64,000 nucleotides of DNA from positions 1,612,001-1,676,000 of the forward strand of contig OY762280.1 of assembly GCA_963665525.1 (NCBI GenBank). The letters run 5' to 3'. The notes beneath the pieces are model-generated. The model was not told the origin of the DNA, made no database searches, and saw only the letters and a list, made by a program, of their open reading frames with translations. The number at the start of each line of letters is the position of its first letter. Within the stretch, counting starts at the first letter, position 1. Made by a program: the position numbers and the translations under genes. Source of the DNA: UBA12077 sp963665525. GTDB taxonomy: Bacteria > Bacteroidota > Bacteroidia > Bacteroidales > UBA12077. Positions 1 to 7,764 of the stretch are shown here, piece by piece.

Positions 1-182
1 GCTAACTAACATCTACATATCAAGATGTATTGATGTTTAATCTATTATTAAACAAACCTTTACCTGATAACCTATTCAAGGATTATCAACAATTATGTTA
101 ATAAAAAATATTTGTTAATTAATTGATAATCTATCAGAAAACTTTATCTTGAGATAAATTACAAACTAATAAACTATAAAAC

Positions 183-935
183 ATGGAAACTAATCAGAAC
201 GATTATCACATTAGTTTTTTTAAACCCACTACAGCCCAAGCTAAATGGAACAGGAATTTAGCTATTAAATTAATTTTAATATGGGCTATTGCAGTTTTTG
301 GTTTTCACTTTCTTCTAAGAATGATAGAAAAACCAACACCTGAATTAGCATACACTAAGTATGAAGAAGTTTGGAAAAACATCTCAACAGAAAATGCAAA
401 TGTCGAAGAAATGAAAGCTTTTGCACACTCTTCTCTTTCTGTTCTTGGAAAAGTATTTATTAAACCTGATGAAAAAGCATCATTGGATAATGCCGTTAGT
501 TGGGTAGCTTTTCAGTTAGCAGATTCTACTCAAAAACAATTGTTAAAAGAAAAAACAGAAGCATTTGAAAATATAAAATCAGAAGTTACTTCGATTTCTG
601 ATCCTCAATATATTGAAACAAAAAAAGAACTTGGTAAAATTGCATGTTCAGTATTAAGCTTGCAAAATACCGACCCTAGAGTTAGTATTGTTGCTCTTAG
701 TATGATATCTGATGAAATGGAATTATTTAAAGCAGAAAACAAAAATGCTATTCCAAAAATTATGTCTACTTACTTAATCCACAATCAGTCTTTTTTAACT
801 GATTTTACATTTTTAGGATTTCCTTTCCATTATTTCTATACTGCAGTATTTTTATTAATACTATTTGTATTTCTATGTTGGTTGTACTGTGTTCGTGTAG
901 ATGCTATGAATGTTAAGTTAGACATTGATGAGTAA
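183..935 (+). CDS. DUF4212-type small symporter subunit with a large inserted domain
   Basis: Probable small membrane partner of the sodium/solute symporter encoded next. Two hydrophobic segments (about residues 24-46 and 212-238) bracket the protein. The first follows an A-K-W-N-R-N-L segment and the second follows F-G-F-P-like LGFPFHYFYTAVF, the usual layout of DUF4212 proteins that precede ActP-like symporters. Family members are normally only about 80-110 residues, but this one has 250. The extra 150 or so residues lie between the two membrane segments, are hydrophilic and helical-looking, and so form a soluble loop or domain. The ATG at 183 is followed 28 bases after the stop by the symporter gene, so co-transcription is likely. 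The role of the insertion is unknown. Family assignment is by architecture and neighbour rather than by strong sequence identity. Confidence 0.7.
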   Translation: METNQNDYHISFFKPTTAQAKWNRNLAIKLILIWAIAVFGFHFLLRMIEKPTPELAYTKYEEVWKNISTENANVEEMKAFAHSSLSVLGKVFIKPDEKASLDNAVSWVAFQLADSTQKQLLKEKTEAFENIKSEVTSISDPQYIETKKELGKIACSVLSLQNTDPRVSIVALSMISDEMELFKAENKNAIPKIMSTYLIHNQSFLTDFTFLGFPFHYFYTAVFLLILFVFLCWLYCVRVDAMNVKLDIDE

Positions 936-962
936 ATAATAACATTTCAAAATTTAAACAAG

Positions 963-2633
963 ATGAAAAAAATACTATTACCAATTATAATCTTATTAAC
1001 ACCTTCGTTATTATTTGCTGCAGGAGCTTCGACCCAACTGGAAGGTGGTTTTAAAGTTGGACCTGCAATTATTCTAATTACCATACTTGTATTATTTGTA
1101 TTAGTTGGTATATTCTTTAGAGCCAAAGATACGGCCGACTTTTACGCTGCTGGACGCGGTATATCAAGAGTTGGATCAGGTATGGCTATTGCATCTAACT
1201 GGATGAGTGCAGCTTCGTTTCTTGGAATGGCTGCTATTATGTACGGATCTGGTTATCATGGATTATCGTATGTAGTTGGATGGACAGGTGGTTACGTATT
1301 ATTATTAATACTCATGGCCGGACAAATTCGCAAATATGGTAAGTACACTGCTGCCGACTTCATTGGTGACCGTTATTATTCTCAAGGCTTAAGAGCTGTA
1401 GGAGCAATCATTGCAATCTTAATTTCTATTTCGTATTGTGTTGGTCAGTTTGGAGGTATCGGTTTAATGTTTAAGTGGATACTAGGTCTTGATTATTCTT
1501 ATGCGGTAATTATTGGAGGTGCTGTTGTATTAGCATACACATTAATTTCAGGGATGCTTGGTGTTACCAAGAATATGCAAATACAGTATGTTATAATTAT
1601 TGTATCATTCTTGATTCCGCTATTTATTTTAACCTTCAAGTTCGATTATTTCTGGGTATTACCTCAAATAGGTTATGGATCCGTAGTATCCGATATCGTT
1701 TCAGGAGTAAATATTGCTGAAGCAAATCAAATGTTCAACTCATTGGGACATGAATTCGCCATGGTTCCAGCACCTGAATATGCTATGCCTTGGGATCCTG
1801 CTACAGGACAAACATTTTTCCAATGGATGGCCATTGCATTCTCATTAATGGTTGGTACGGCAGGATTACCTCACGTTATCCAAAGATTTTATGTTGTTCC
1901 TAAAGCACGTGACGCACGTTGGTCTGTAGTTTGGGGATTATTCTTTATCTGTATTCTGTACTGGAGTGCACCTGCATATTCAGCTTTTGGTAAAATGTTG
2001 TCTGCAAATCCTGAAGTAGGTAAACTCGCTAAAGATGCTATTGTTGTTTATACAGCACAGTTAGGAAATATTAATCCATTAATTGTTGGCTTACTTGCAG
2101 CAGGAGGTGTTTCTGCAGCATTCTCAACAGTTTCCGGATTATTAGTAGCAGGGTCTTCTGCTTTTGCTCATGATTTATATGTTAAGATTATTAGTCCTAA
2201 CTCATCACCTAAGCGACAATTATTAATGGCCAGACTTGCTACAGTTGTTATGGCAATTATTGTAACAGCGATTGCTTTACTGAAATTAGGATTAATTGCG
2301 CAGCTTGTTGCTGTTGCATTCTCATTAGCAGGATGTACAATATTCCCATTATTCTTATTAGGTATATGGTGGAGTGATTCTAATAAACAAGGTGCTATTG
2401 GAGGATTAATTGCCGGAGGTTTGGTTTCTGTAATTGCTATTACCTATTTCGTAGCAGGAGCTAAAGGTGTTGAACTACCTTATGCTGCTTTTGTAACTAA
2501 ATGGTTAGGCGCATGGTACTTTGCATGGATTGGAGCACCACTTGCAATTATAACAAATATTGTTGTATCGAAACTTACACCAAAAACTCCTCTTGAAATA
2601 CGTAAGTTCCTGGTATTAAATGTTCACTCATAA
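963..2633 (+). CDS. Sodium:solute symporter, ActP/acetate-like (SSS family)
   Basis: Inner-membrane cation/solute symporter, most like the acetate/monocarboxylate permease branch that pairs with DUF4212 proteins. It has an N-terminal hydrophobic stretch ending near LLFAAGAS, then about 13 membrane segments. Typical SSS features are visible: FYAAGRGI near residue 60, SNWMSAASFLG near 78, a glycine-rich ISGMLGVTKNMQ segment, and GGVSAAFSTVSGLLVAGSSA near 380, where sodium-site serines normally lie. The length of 556 residues is normal for ActP relatives. The stop codon overlaps the ATG of the TPR gene (TAATG at 2631-2635), showing translational coupling. Substrate is inferred as acetate or another short carboxylate; the sequence does not prove it. 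Confidence 0.88.
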   Translation: MKKILLPIIILLTPSLLFAAGASTQLEGGFKVGPAIILITILVLFVLVGIFFRAKDTADFYAAGRGISRVGSGMAIASNWMSAASFLGMAAIMYGSGYHGLSYVVGWTGGYVLLLILMAGQIRKYGKYTAADFIGDRYYSQGLRAVGAIIAILISISYCVGQFGGIGLMFKWILGLDYSYAVIIGGAVVLAYTLISGMLGVTKNMQIQYVIIIVSFLIPLFILTFKFDYFWVLPQIGYGSVVSDIVSGVNIAEANQMFNSLGHEFAMVPAPEYAMPWDPATGQTFFQWMAIAFSLMVGTAGLPHVIQRFYVVPKARDARWSVVWGLFFICILYWSAPAYSAFGKMLSANPEVGKLAKDAIVVYTAQLGNINPLIVGLLAAGGVSAAFSTVSGLLVAGSSAFAHDLYVKIISPNSSPKRQLLMARLATVVMAIIVTAIALLKLGLIAQLVAVAFSLAGCTIFPLFLLGIWWSDSNKQGAIGGLIAGGLVSVIAITYFVAGAKGVELPYAAFVTKWLGAWYFAWIGAPLAIITNIVVSKLTPKTPLEIRKFLVLNVHS

Positions 2634-3391
2634 TGAGTAAATCAATGAATAAAAATAAAAGAGCTCTCATCCAAGTGATGATTGCTCTTTCTTTTATTGT
2701 AATTATCTTCTCGTACTTTTATTATAAAGGTATTAACTCTGCCAAAGATCCCAGAGTAAAACTTGCAAGAGAAATATATAAGAACTATAATACACTTGCT
2801 TCTCAAAATGATTTCGAAAATGTTTTCATTTTACTTGACTCTATTGAATACATATATAATTCTATAGATCATTATAAAGAGTCTTTTGAAGTTGGGGTTT
2901 TATATAATAACAGGGCTGCAGCATATTTAACTATGGCAATTCACAACAATAGACCTGAGTATTATTCCGTATTCTCAAAAGATTCCTTACTAAAACTTGC
3001 GCAAACCTCTGTGAATAAAAGTATTCAAATTTATACAGATTGGATTCATAAATATGATCAAAACGATATAAATCAGCTTGAAGATTTTTTAACTGGACTT
3101 GAGCAGTACACAGAAAAAGAGCAAGAACATTATTTAAAATCAAGAATAAAAGAAATAGAAACAGCAAAATTGGAAACTAAAAGGAGATTATCTGTTGCAT
3201 ACACTAACCTGGGGATCATTTATCGACATTTTAACGATTATGAGAATGCCATTCAAGCATATCAAAAAGCTATTGAATTATGGGGTCAAAATCTTTCTGC
3301 TGAAAACAATTTGCATATTTTATTAGGTAAACCCTTGAAAAAAAGAAATTTAATTCAGAAATTATTCCCTCCTAATCCGAATAAAGATTAA
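2633..3391 (+). CDS. Membrane-anchored TPR protein of the symporter operon
   Basis: 252-residue protein with one N-terminal membrane anchor (about residues 9-30) and a mostly helical remainder. A recognisable tetratricopeptide repeat lies near the end (AYTNLGIIYRHFNDYENAIQ, about residues 189-208), and weaker repeat-like helices occur around residues 85-125. The soluble part is probably on the outer side of the inner membrane, acting as a protein-interaction scaffold. The ATG at 2633 overlaps the symporter stop; a second ATG four codons later (2645) is an alternative. The gene lies between transporter and sensor genes, so a bridging role is plausible but only inferred. No enzymatic motif is seen. 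Confidence 0.65.
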   Translation: MSKSMNKNKRALIQVMIALSFIVIIFSYFYYKGINSAKDPRVKLAREIYKNYNTLASQNDFENVFILLDSIEYIYNSIDHYKESFEVGVLYNNRAAAYLTMAIHNNRPEYYSVFSKDSLLKLAQTSVNKSIQIYTDWIHKYDQNDINQLEDFLTGLEQYTEKEQEHYLKSRIKEIETAKLETKRRLSVAYTNLGIIYRHFNDYENAIQAYQKAIELWGQNLSAENNLHILLGKPLKKRNLIQKLFPPNPNKD

Positions 3392-3399
3392 AATAGATC

Positions 3400-5910
3400 A
3401 TGCATTTAACAGCTAAAGATATCAGAAGATTTTTTATTGGTATTGTATTTCCATCAATATTAGCTGTTATATTATTTATTATATCCATTTACTTGTTTAT
3501 TCTTCCTGTATTTGAAAATAATATCATGGATAAGAAACGAGAAATGATTAGTGAGTTAGTTAATACTGCCTGGAGCCTTGTTGAAGATTATGACCATGAT
3601 TATCAAACCGGATTAATTAGTTTAATAGAAGCTCAACAATTGGCAATTGATAAGATCAGTAAAATGCGTTATGGAGATGAAAATAAAGATTATTTCTGGA
3701 TTACTGATTTATACCCCCGAATGATCATGCATCCTTATCGAACTGAACTAAATGGAACAGAACTAACCAATTATATTGATCAAGCTGGAAAACCATTATT
3801 CGTGGTTGCTGTTGATACTGTTTTAAAAAGTAATGAAGGTTTTATTGACTATATGTGGCAATGGAAAGATGATTCGACGAGAATTGTACCAAAATTATCT
3901 TTTGTAAAAAGATATAAAAAATGGAATTGGATTATTGGAACCGGAATTTACATTGAAGATGTTAAAGAAGAAATTTCAGAACTTGAGAAACGTTTAATTA
4001 AAATTACCTTTATCATAATAGGTATCATTAGTATTATTATTTTATTTATTATCAAACAAAGTCTTGATATTGAGAAAAGAAGAAAAACAGTAGAAGATAA
4101 GCTAAAAGCATCGCGTCGAAAATATCAATCTTTGGTTGAAGCATCGGTTGATGGAACACTTTTAATTATTGATGATAAAATCATATTCTCGAATATGAAA
4201 TTCAATAATATGTTTAGAAGTTCTGCAAGTTATGTACTTTCATTAAAGTTTGATGATATTTTTGATCTTAAATGGAATAATATAAAATCTAAGCTTCAAA
4301 AAGATAAGTCTGAATCTATTGACACACAACTTAAACTTGCCAATAAAACACAACAAGATGTTGTTCTTACCATTTCAAAAGTATATTTTGGAAAACAAGA
4401 AGGATATATTATTATAGTAAAAGATATTACAAGGGTTAAACTCGTAGAGAAAGAAACTGAGCAACTCTCAAATGAAATACAGACTTCACTCCTTCTAATG
4501 AATCAACCTATCCGACATTTTGTTAAAGATCTTGTTCAGTGTAATATTGATACAAATGTTCAAGAAGCTGCTCTTTTAATGACCCGAAAACATGCTGATG
4601 CTCTTTTTATAAGTCAAAACAATGATATTATTGGTATTGTGACTGATAGTGACTTACGCACAAGAGTATTGGCTAGTAAGGAAAAATTATCATTATCTGT
4701 TGGTAAAATTATGACAGCACCTGTTGTTAGTGTTCAAGATAATATTCTACTATATGAAGCAATTCTAATGTTTAATAAGAAGAATATATCTCATTTAGCC
4801 GTAAAAAATAGCAAATCTGAAATTATTGGACTAATCAACAGTATTGACATCCACGAAATGCAGAGAAACTCTATAAGTTTTTTAGTACGCGAAGTAGAAA
4901 CGGCCGAAAGTGTTGAAAATATTCAGAAATCAACCATACGCCTTCCTGTTTTAATTAAAGCTCTTATAGATAGTGGTGCTCGTACTCAAAATATCACCAG
5001 AATTATTACTTCTTTAACCGATGCTATTACGAAAAGACTTATTACACTAGCTATTGAGTCCATTGGCAAGCCCCCGTGTAAATTTGCATTTATTGCTGTT
5101 GGAAGTGAAGGACGTATGGAACAAACGCTTGCAACCGATCAGGATAATGCAATCATATTTGAAGAAGTAGACACAGCTAATCATGAAGTATTTAAAACTT
5201 ATTTCCTTGAGCTAGGAAAGCAAGTTACAACAGCATTAGACTTTTTAGGTTTCAAGTATTGTAATGGCAAAGTGATGGCTAATAATCCTAAATGGGTTCT
5301 CTCTATGCAAAATTGGAAAGAACAATTTAATGAATGGATTGTTAACAGTGATCCTAAAAGTATTATGGAAGCAGGAATATTCTTCGACTTTAGATGTATA
5401 TATGGTAATTCTGAACTTACCAAAGAACTGCAAAATTATATTTTCATGGAAATGGAGAATAAAGCTGTTTTCTTTCAACATATGGCAAATCCAATTATTA
5501 AGTACAAATCATCGATTAATTTATTCGGTAATATTATTGGAGATGTAAAAGAAAATGATCATTCCTTCTTAAATATTAAGAAAATTATCTTCCCAATTAC
5601 CAGTTTTATAAGGCTATATTCGATAAAAAATAAAATTGAAGAAACTAACTCTATTCTTCGATTAGAGAAATTACATGCTTTAAATATTATTAGTAAAACA
5701 TTATTCAATGAGATTAACGTATCATACAATTATCTCATGTTGCTACGTTTTAGATTTCAAGTTAACGAACTTCTACGAAAACAGTTGCCTGATAACTTAA
5801 TTGACATAGCTGAACTTTCTGATATTGAAAAAACAACCATAAAAAAAATAATATCAGAAATATCAAATCTACAAACTCAACTCAACTTCGATTTTAAGGC
5901 TAACTTGTAA
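3400..5910 (+). CDS. Membrane sensor: Cache - PAS - tandem CBS - DUF294 nucleotidyltransferase
   Basis: Large signalling protein of 836 residues. Order of parts: membrane segment (about 11-35), periplasmic single-Cache domain (about 40-190, with GDENKDYFWITD and the terminal WIIGTGIYIEDV typical of sCache_2), second membrane segment (about 199-218), PAS domain (about 240-350), two CBS domains (about 370-490, with GIVTDSDLRTRVL), then a GlnD-like DUF294 nucleotidyltransferase with VGSEGRMEQTLATDQDNA near residues 566-583, and a DUF294 C-terminal helical domain. DUF294/CBS proteins commonly sit beside ActP/DUF4212 symporters, usually with a cyclic-nucleotide-binding domain. Here a transmembrane ligand sensor takes that place. 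It lies 8 bases behind the TPR gene, so it belongs to the operon. Substrate of the nucleotidyltransferase is unknown. Confidence 0.85.
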   Translation: MHLTAKDIRRFFIGIVFPSILAVILFIISIYLFILPVFENNIMDKKREMISELVNTAWSLVEDYDHDYQTGLISLIEAQQLAIDKISKMRYGDENKDYFWITDLYPRMIMHPYRTELNGTELTNYIDQAGKPLFVVAVDTVLKSNEGFIDYMWQWKDDSTRIVPKLSFVKRYKKWNWIIGTGIYIEDVKEEISELEKRLIKITFIIIGIISIIILFIIKQSLDIEKRRKTVEDKLKASRRKYQSLVEASVDGTLLIIDDKIIFSNMKFNNMFRSSASYVLSLKFDDIFDLKWNNIKSKLQKDKSESIDTQLKLANKTQQDVVLTISKVYFGKQEGYIIIVKDITRVKLVEKETEQLSNEIQTSLLLMNQPIRHFVKDLVQCNIDTNVQEAALLMTRKHADALFISQNNDIIGIVTDSDLRTRVLASKEKLSLSVGKIMTAPVVSVQDNILLYEAILMFNKKNISHLAVKNSKSEIIGLINSIDIHEMQRNSISFLVREVETAESVENIQKSTIRLPVLIKALIDSGARTQNITRIITSLTDAITKRLITLAIESIGKPPCKFAFIAVGSEGRMEQTLATDQDNAIIFEEVDTANHEVFKTYFLELGKQVTTALDFLGFKYCNGKVMANNPKWVLSMQNWKEQFNEWIVNSDPKSIMEAGIFFDFRCIYGNSELTKELQNYIFMEMENKAVFFQHMANPIIKYKSSINLFGNIIGDVKENDHSFLNIKKIIFPITSFIRLYSIKNKIEETNSILRLEKLHALNIISKTLFNEINVSYNYLMLLRFRFQVNELLRKQLPDNLIDIAELSDIEKTTIKKIISEISNLQTQLNFDFKANL

Positions 5911-6012
5911 TTATCCTAATAGCTTAACAAATATTTAATACCAATACATTTAAACAATATGTATCGTAATATGTTATATTAATTCATTTATACATAACAA
6001 ACACATTACAAT

Positions 6013-6576
6013 ATGAAAAAATTAAGTATCTTATTCGTCGTATTAGTGTCTGCCTTCACATTATCTGCACAAGATCTTGAAGTGAATATTAATAAATCAA
6101 AGTTAAAATGGACAGGTAAAAAAGTTAGTGGAGAACACTGGGGATATGTTAAACTCAAAAACGGTTTTATATCAATTAAAGATAACAAGATTATTAAAGG
6201 AGAATTTCAGATCGACATGAATAGTATTACATGCAATGATCTGGAAAATCCAGAGTGGAATGCTAAACTTATCGGTCATTTAAAGTCTGATGATTTTTTT
6301 AGTGTAAATCAACATCCTATTGCTGTATTAAAGATAACAGATGGAACTCCTTTTATTAGTAGTAAATCCAAACTACAGGGACAACTTTCTATTAAAGGAA
6401 TTACTCATCCAATAAGTTTTGAAGTTAAAAAAACTGATAAAGCATATAAAGCTACTATTATTGTTGACAGAACAAAATATGATGTAAAATATGGTTCAGG
6501 GAAATTCTTCGATAATCTTGGTGATAATATGATCGATGATGATTTTATTCTTGAAGTAGAAATTATAACGAAGTAG
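6013..6576 (+). CDS. YceI-family periplasmic lipid-binding protein
   Basis: 187-residue exported protein with a signal peptide (about residues 1-19, ending TLSAQ). The body fits the YceI lipocalin-like fold: an N-terminal KSKLKWTGKKVSGEHWG strand, FQIDMNSITC, the HLKSDDFFSVNQHPIAVLKI block and GQLSIKGITHPISFEV. YceI proteins bind isoprenoid-type lipids in the periplasm. The length is typical. It is a monocistronic gene 102 bases after the sensor gene, ending in a strong hairpin shared with the convergent lipoprotein gene. Physiological ligand unknown. Confidence 0.9.
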   Translation: MKKLSILFVVLVSAFTLSAQDLEVNINKSKLKWTGKKVSGEHWGYVKLKNGFISIKDNKIIKGEFQIDMNSITCNDLENPEWNAKLIGHLKSDDFFSVNQHPIAVLKITDGTPFISSKSKLQGQLSIKGITHPISFEVKKTDKAYKATIIVDRTKYDVKYGSGKFFDNLGDNMIDDDFILEVEIITK

Positions 6577-6639
6577 ATTGAAGAAAAACAATCTCAAACA
6601 TCATATTTATTCCACACATCAAAAACACATAATGACAGA

Positions 6640-6678
6640 AAAAGTTATCATACTGAGTTTATCGAAGTATGATAACTT
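6640..6678. terminator. Bidirectional hairpin; copy 1 of a dispersed palindromic repeat
   Basis: Perfect 14-base arms (6640-6653 and 6665-6678, AAAGTTATCATACT and its complement) surround an 11-base loop between two convergent genes, so it probably ends both transcripts. The core (TCATACTGAGTTTATCGAAG, continuing TATGA) recurs with one difference on the opposite strand near 52960-52984, so this is also a member of a repeat family. Confidence 0.8.
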
Positions 6679-6715
6679 TATTAATACTAAGCTAAAATTT
6701 AATTTCTGGATGAAT

Positions 6716-7672
6716 TTAATTCAGTCCCAGATTAATTTCTTTACCTATTGATGAAATGAAATTACCTGTAGCAAGATCAACCAATACACGGCCATCGCAA
6801 TCGGGTGTGAACTCATAAAACACATGACCAAAAACAATATCATTATCGTTGGTAGAAGTGGCCACTTCAACATCTTGCATAAACACAAAACCATTTGTAG
6901 GATTTTTAGTACAATCAGCTGAAAAATCGACATCGATCATAGCCATTTGCATTGCCCCTGTCGAGGATTCTGTTTCATAATCTTCCACATGAATAGCCTG
7001 CTGCCCACCGAAAAATTTGTAATTATCATCTAAGACATTATCAAATGTATTATTGTGATATACATCCACAATCCAGGCATCTTGCGAAATAGCTACTTCA
7101 ATTTCATCTAAACTACTCCCAGTCCTTCTATTATCAAGCTTTCCAAGATTATCGTCTATTTCTTCTTGTGTTAAGTCAATACCGGGTAATAAATTAGAAC
7201 CTAAGTTAATATCCATCCAGGCATATACGGCTGTAATCTTTTGATAAAACTCATCAATAATAATAGGAAATGCGATCACATTTTTCAATTTAAATTCACC
7301 AGAAACAACATCCATATCCGTAAAAAACACTGATACAAGTGCTGTATTTTCATCTGTTTGAATATATGCAATAATCATTTCTCCATAGGTATCTCCTTTA
7401 AACTTATATGGATAGTTTGTTTCAGTATCTACATATAACAATTTAGAACTTTTTTGCTGTACAGATTTTGTATTCACAATGGTATAACCTTTCATATCGG
7501 CAGCAACCAACGAAGCTACATAGCCTATAGGCACTACAGTTTTTATTGTTTGAGTAATTGGTGCAACTGGTGGATCCTGAAACCAATCATCTAAAGGATT
7601 ATCTATGCTGTCTTTTCGACAAGCTGTTAAAATGATTAGAAATATTAATGTAATCGATATTAAATGCTTCAT
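6716..7672 (-). CDS. Hypothetical lipoprotein
   Basis: 318 residues from the ATG at 7672, chosen because it begins a classic lipoprotein signal (MKHLISITLIFLIILTAC, lipobox LTAC); an upstream in-frame start at 7726 would bury that signal. The mature part is acidic, beta-rich and has no motif I recognise. One stretch (IEVAISQDAWIVDVYHN) and a pair of cysteines near the C-terminal third are the most distinctive parts. Likely anchored in the outer membrane or periplasm. It stands alone between the shared hairpin at 6640-6678 and the hybrid kinase gene. Function unknown. Confidence 0.7.
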   Translation of the reverse strand: MKHLISITLIFLIILTACRKDSIDNPLDDWFQDPPVAPITQTIKTVVPIGYVASLVAADMKGYTIVNTKSVQQKSSKLLYVDTETNYPYKFKGDTYGEMIIAYIQTDENTALVSVFFTDMDVVSGEFKLKNVIAFPIIIDEFYQKITAVYAWMDINLGSNLLPGIDLTQEEIDDNLGKLDNRRTGSSLDEIEVAISQDAWIVDVYHNNTFDNVLDDNYKFFGGQQAIHVEDYETESSTGAMQMAMIDVDFSADCTKNPTNGFVFMQDVEVATSTNDNDIVFGHVFYEFTPDCDGRVLVDLATGNFISSIGKEINLGLN

Positions 7673-7764
7673 ACCTAGCAGTGTTTTTCTACTTGATATA
7701 CATAAATTATTCCAAATTAGTTTCAATAAACTTTTATTTCATCAAAATAATGATAATAACAAGA

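Noticed and set aside
1..182. Promoter for the first operon
   Set aside because: TATCTTGAG near 146 resembles a -7 box with TTG upstream, but it lacks the TTTG core, so it was not annotated.
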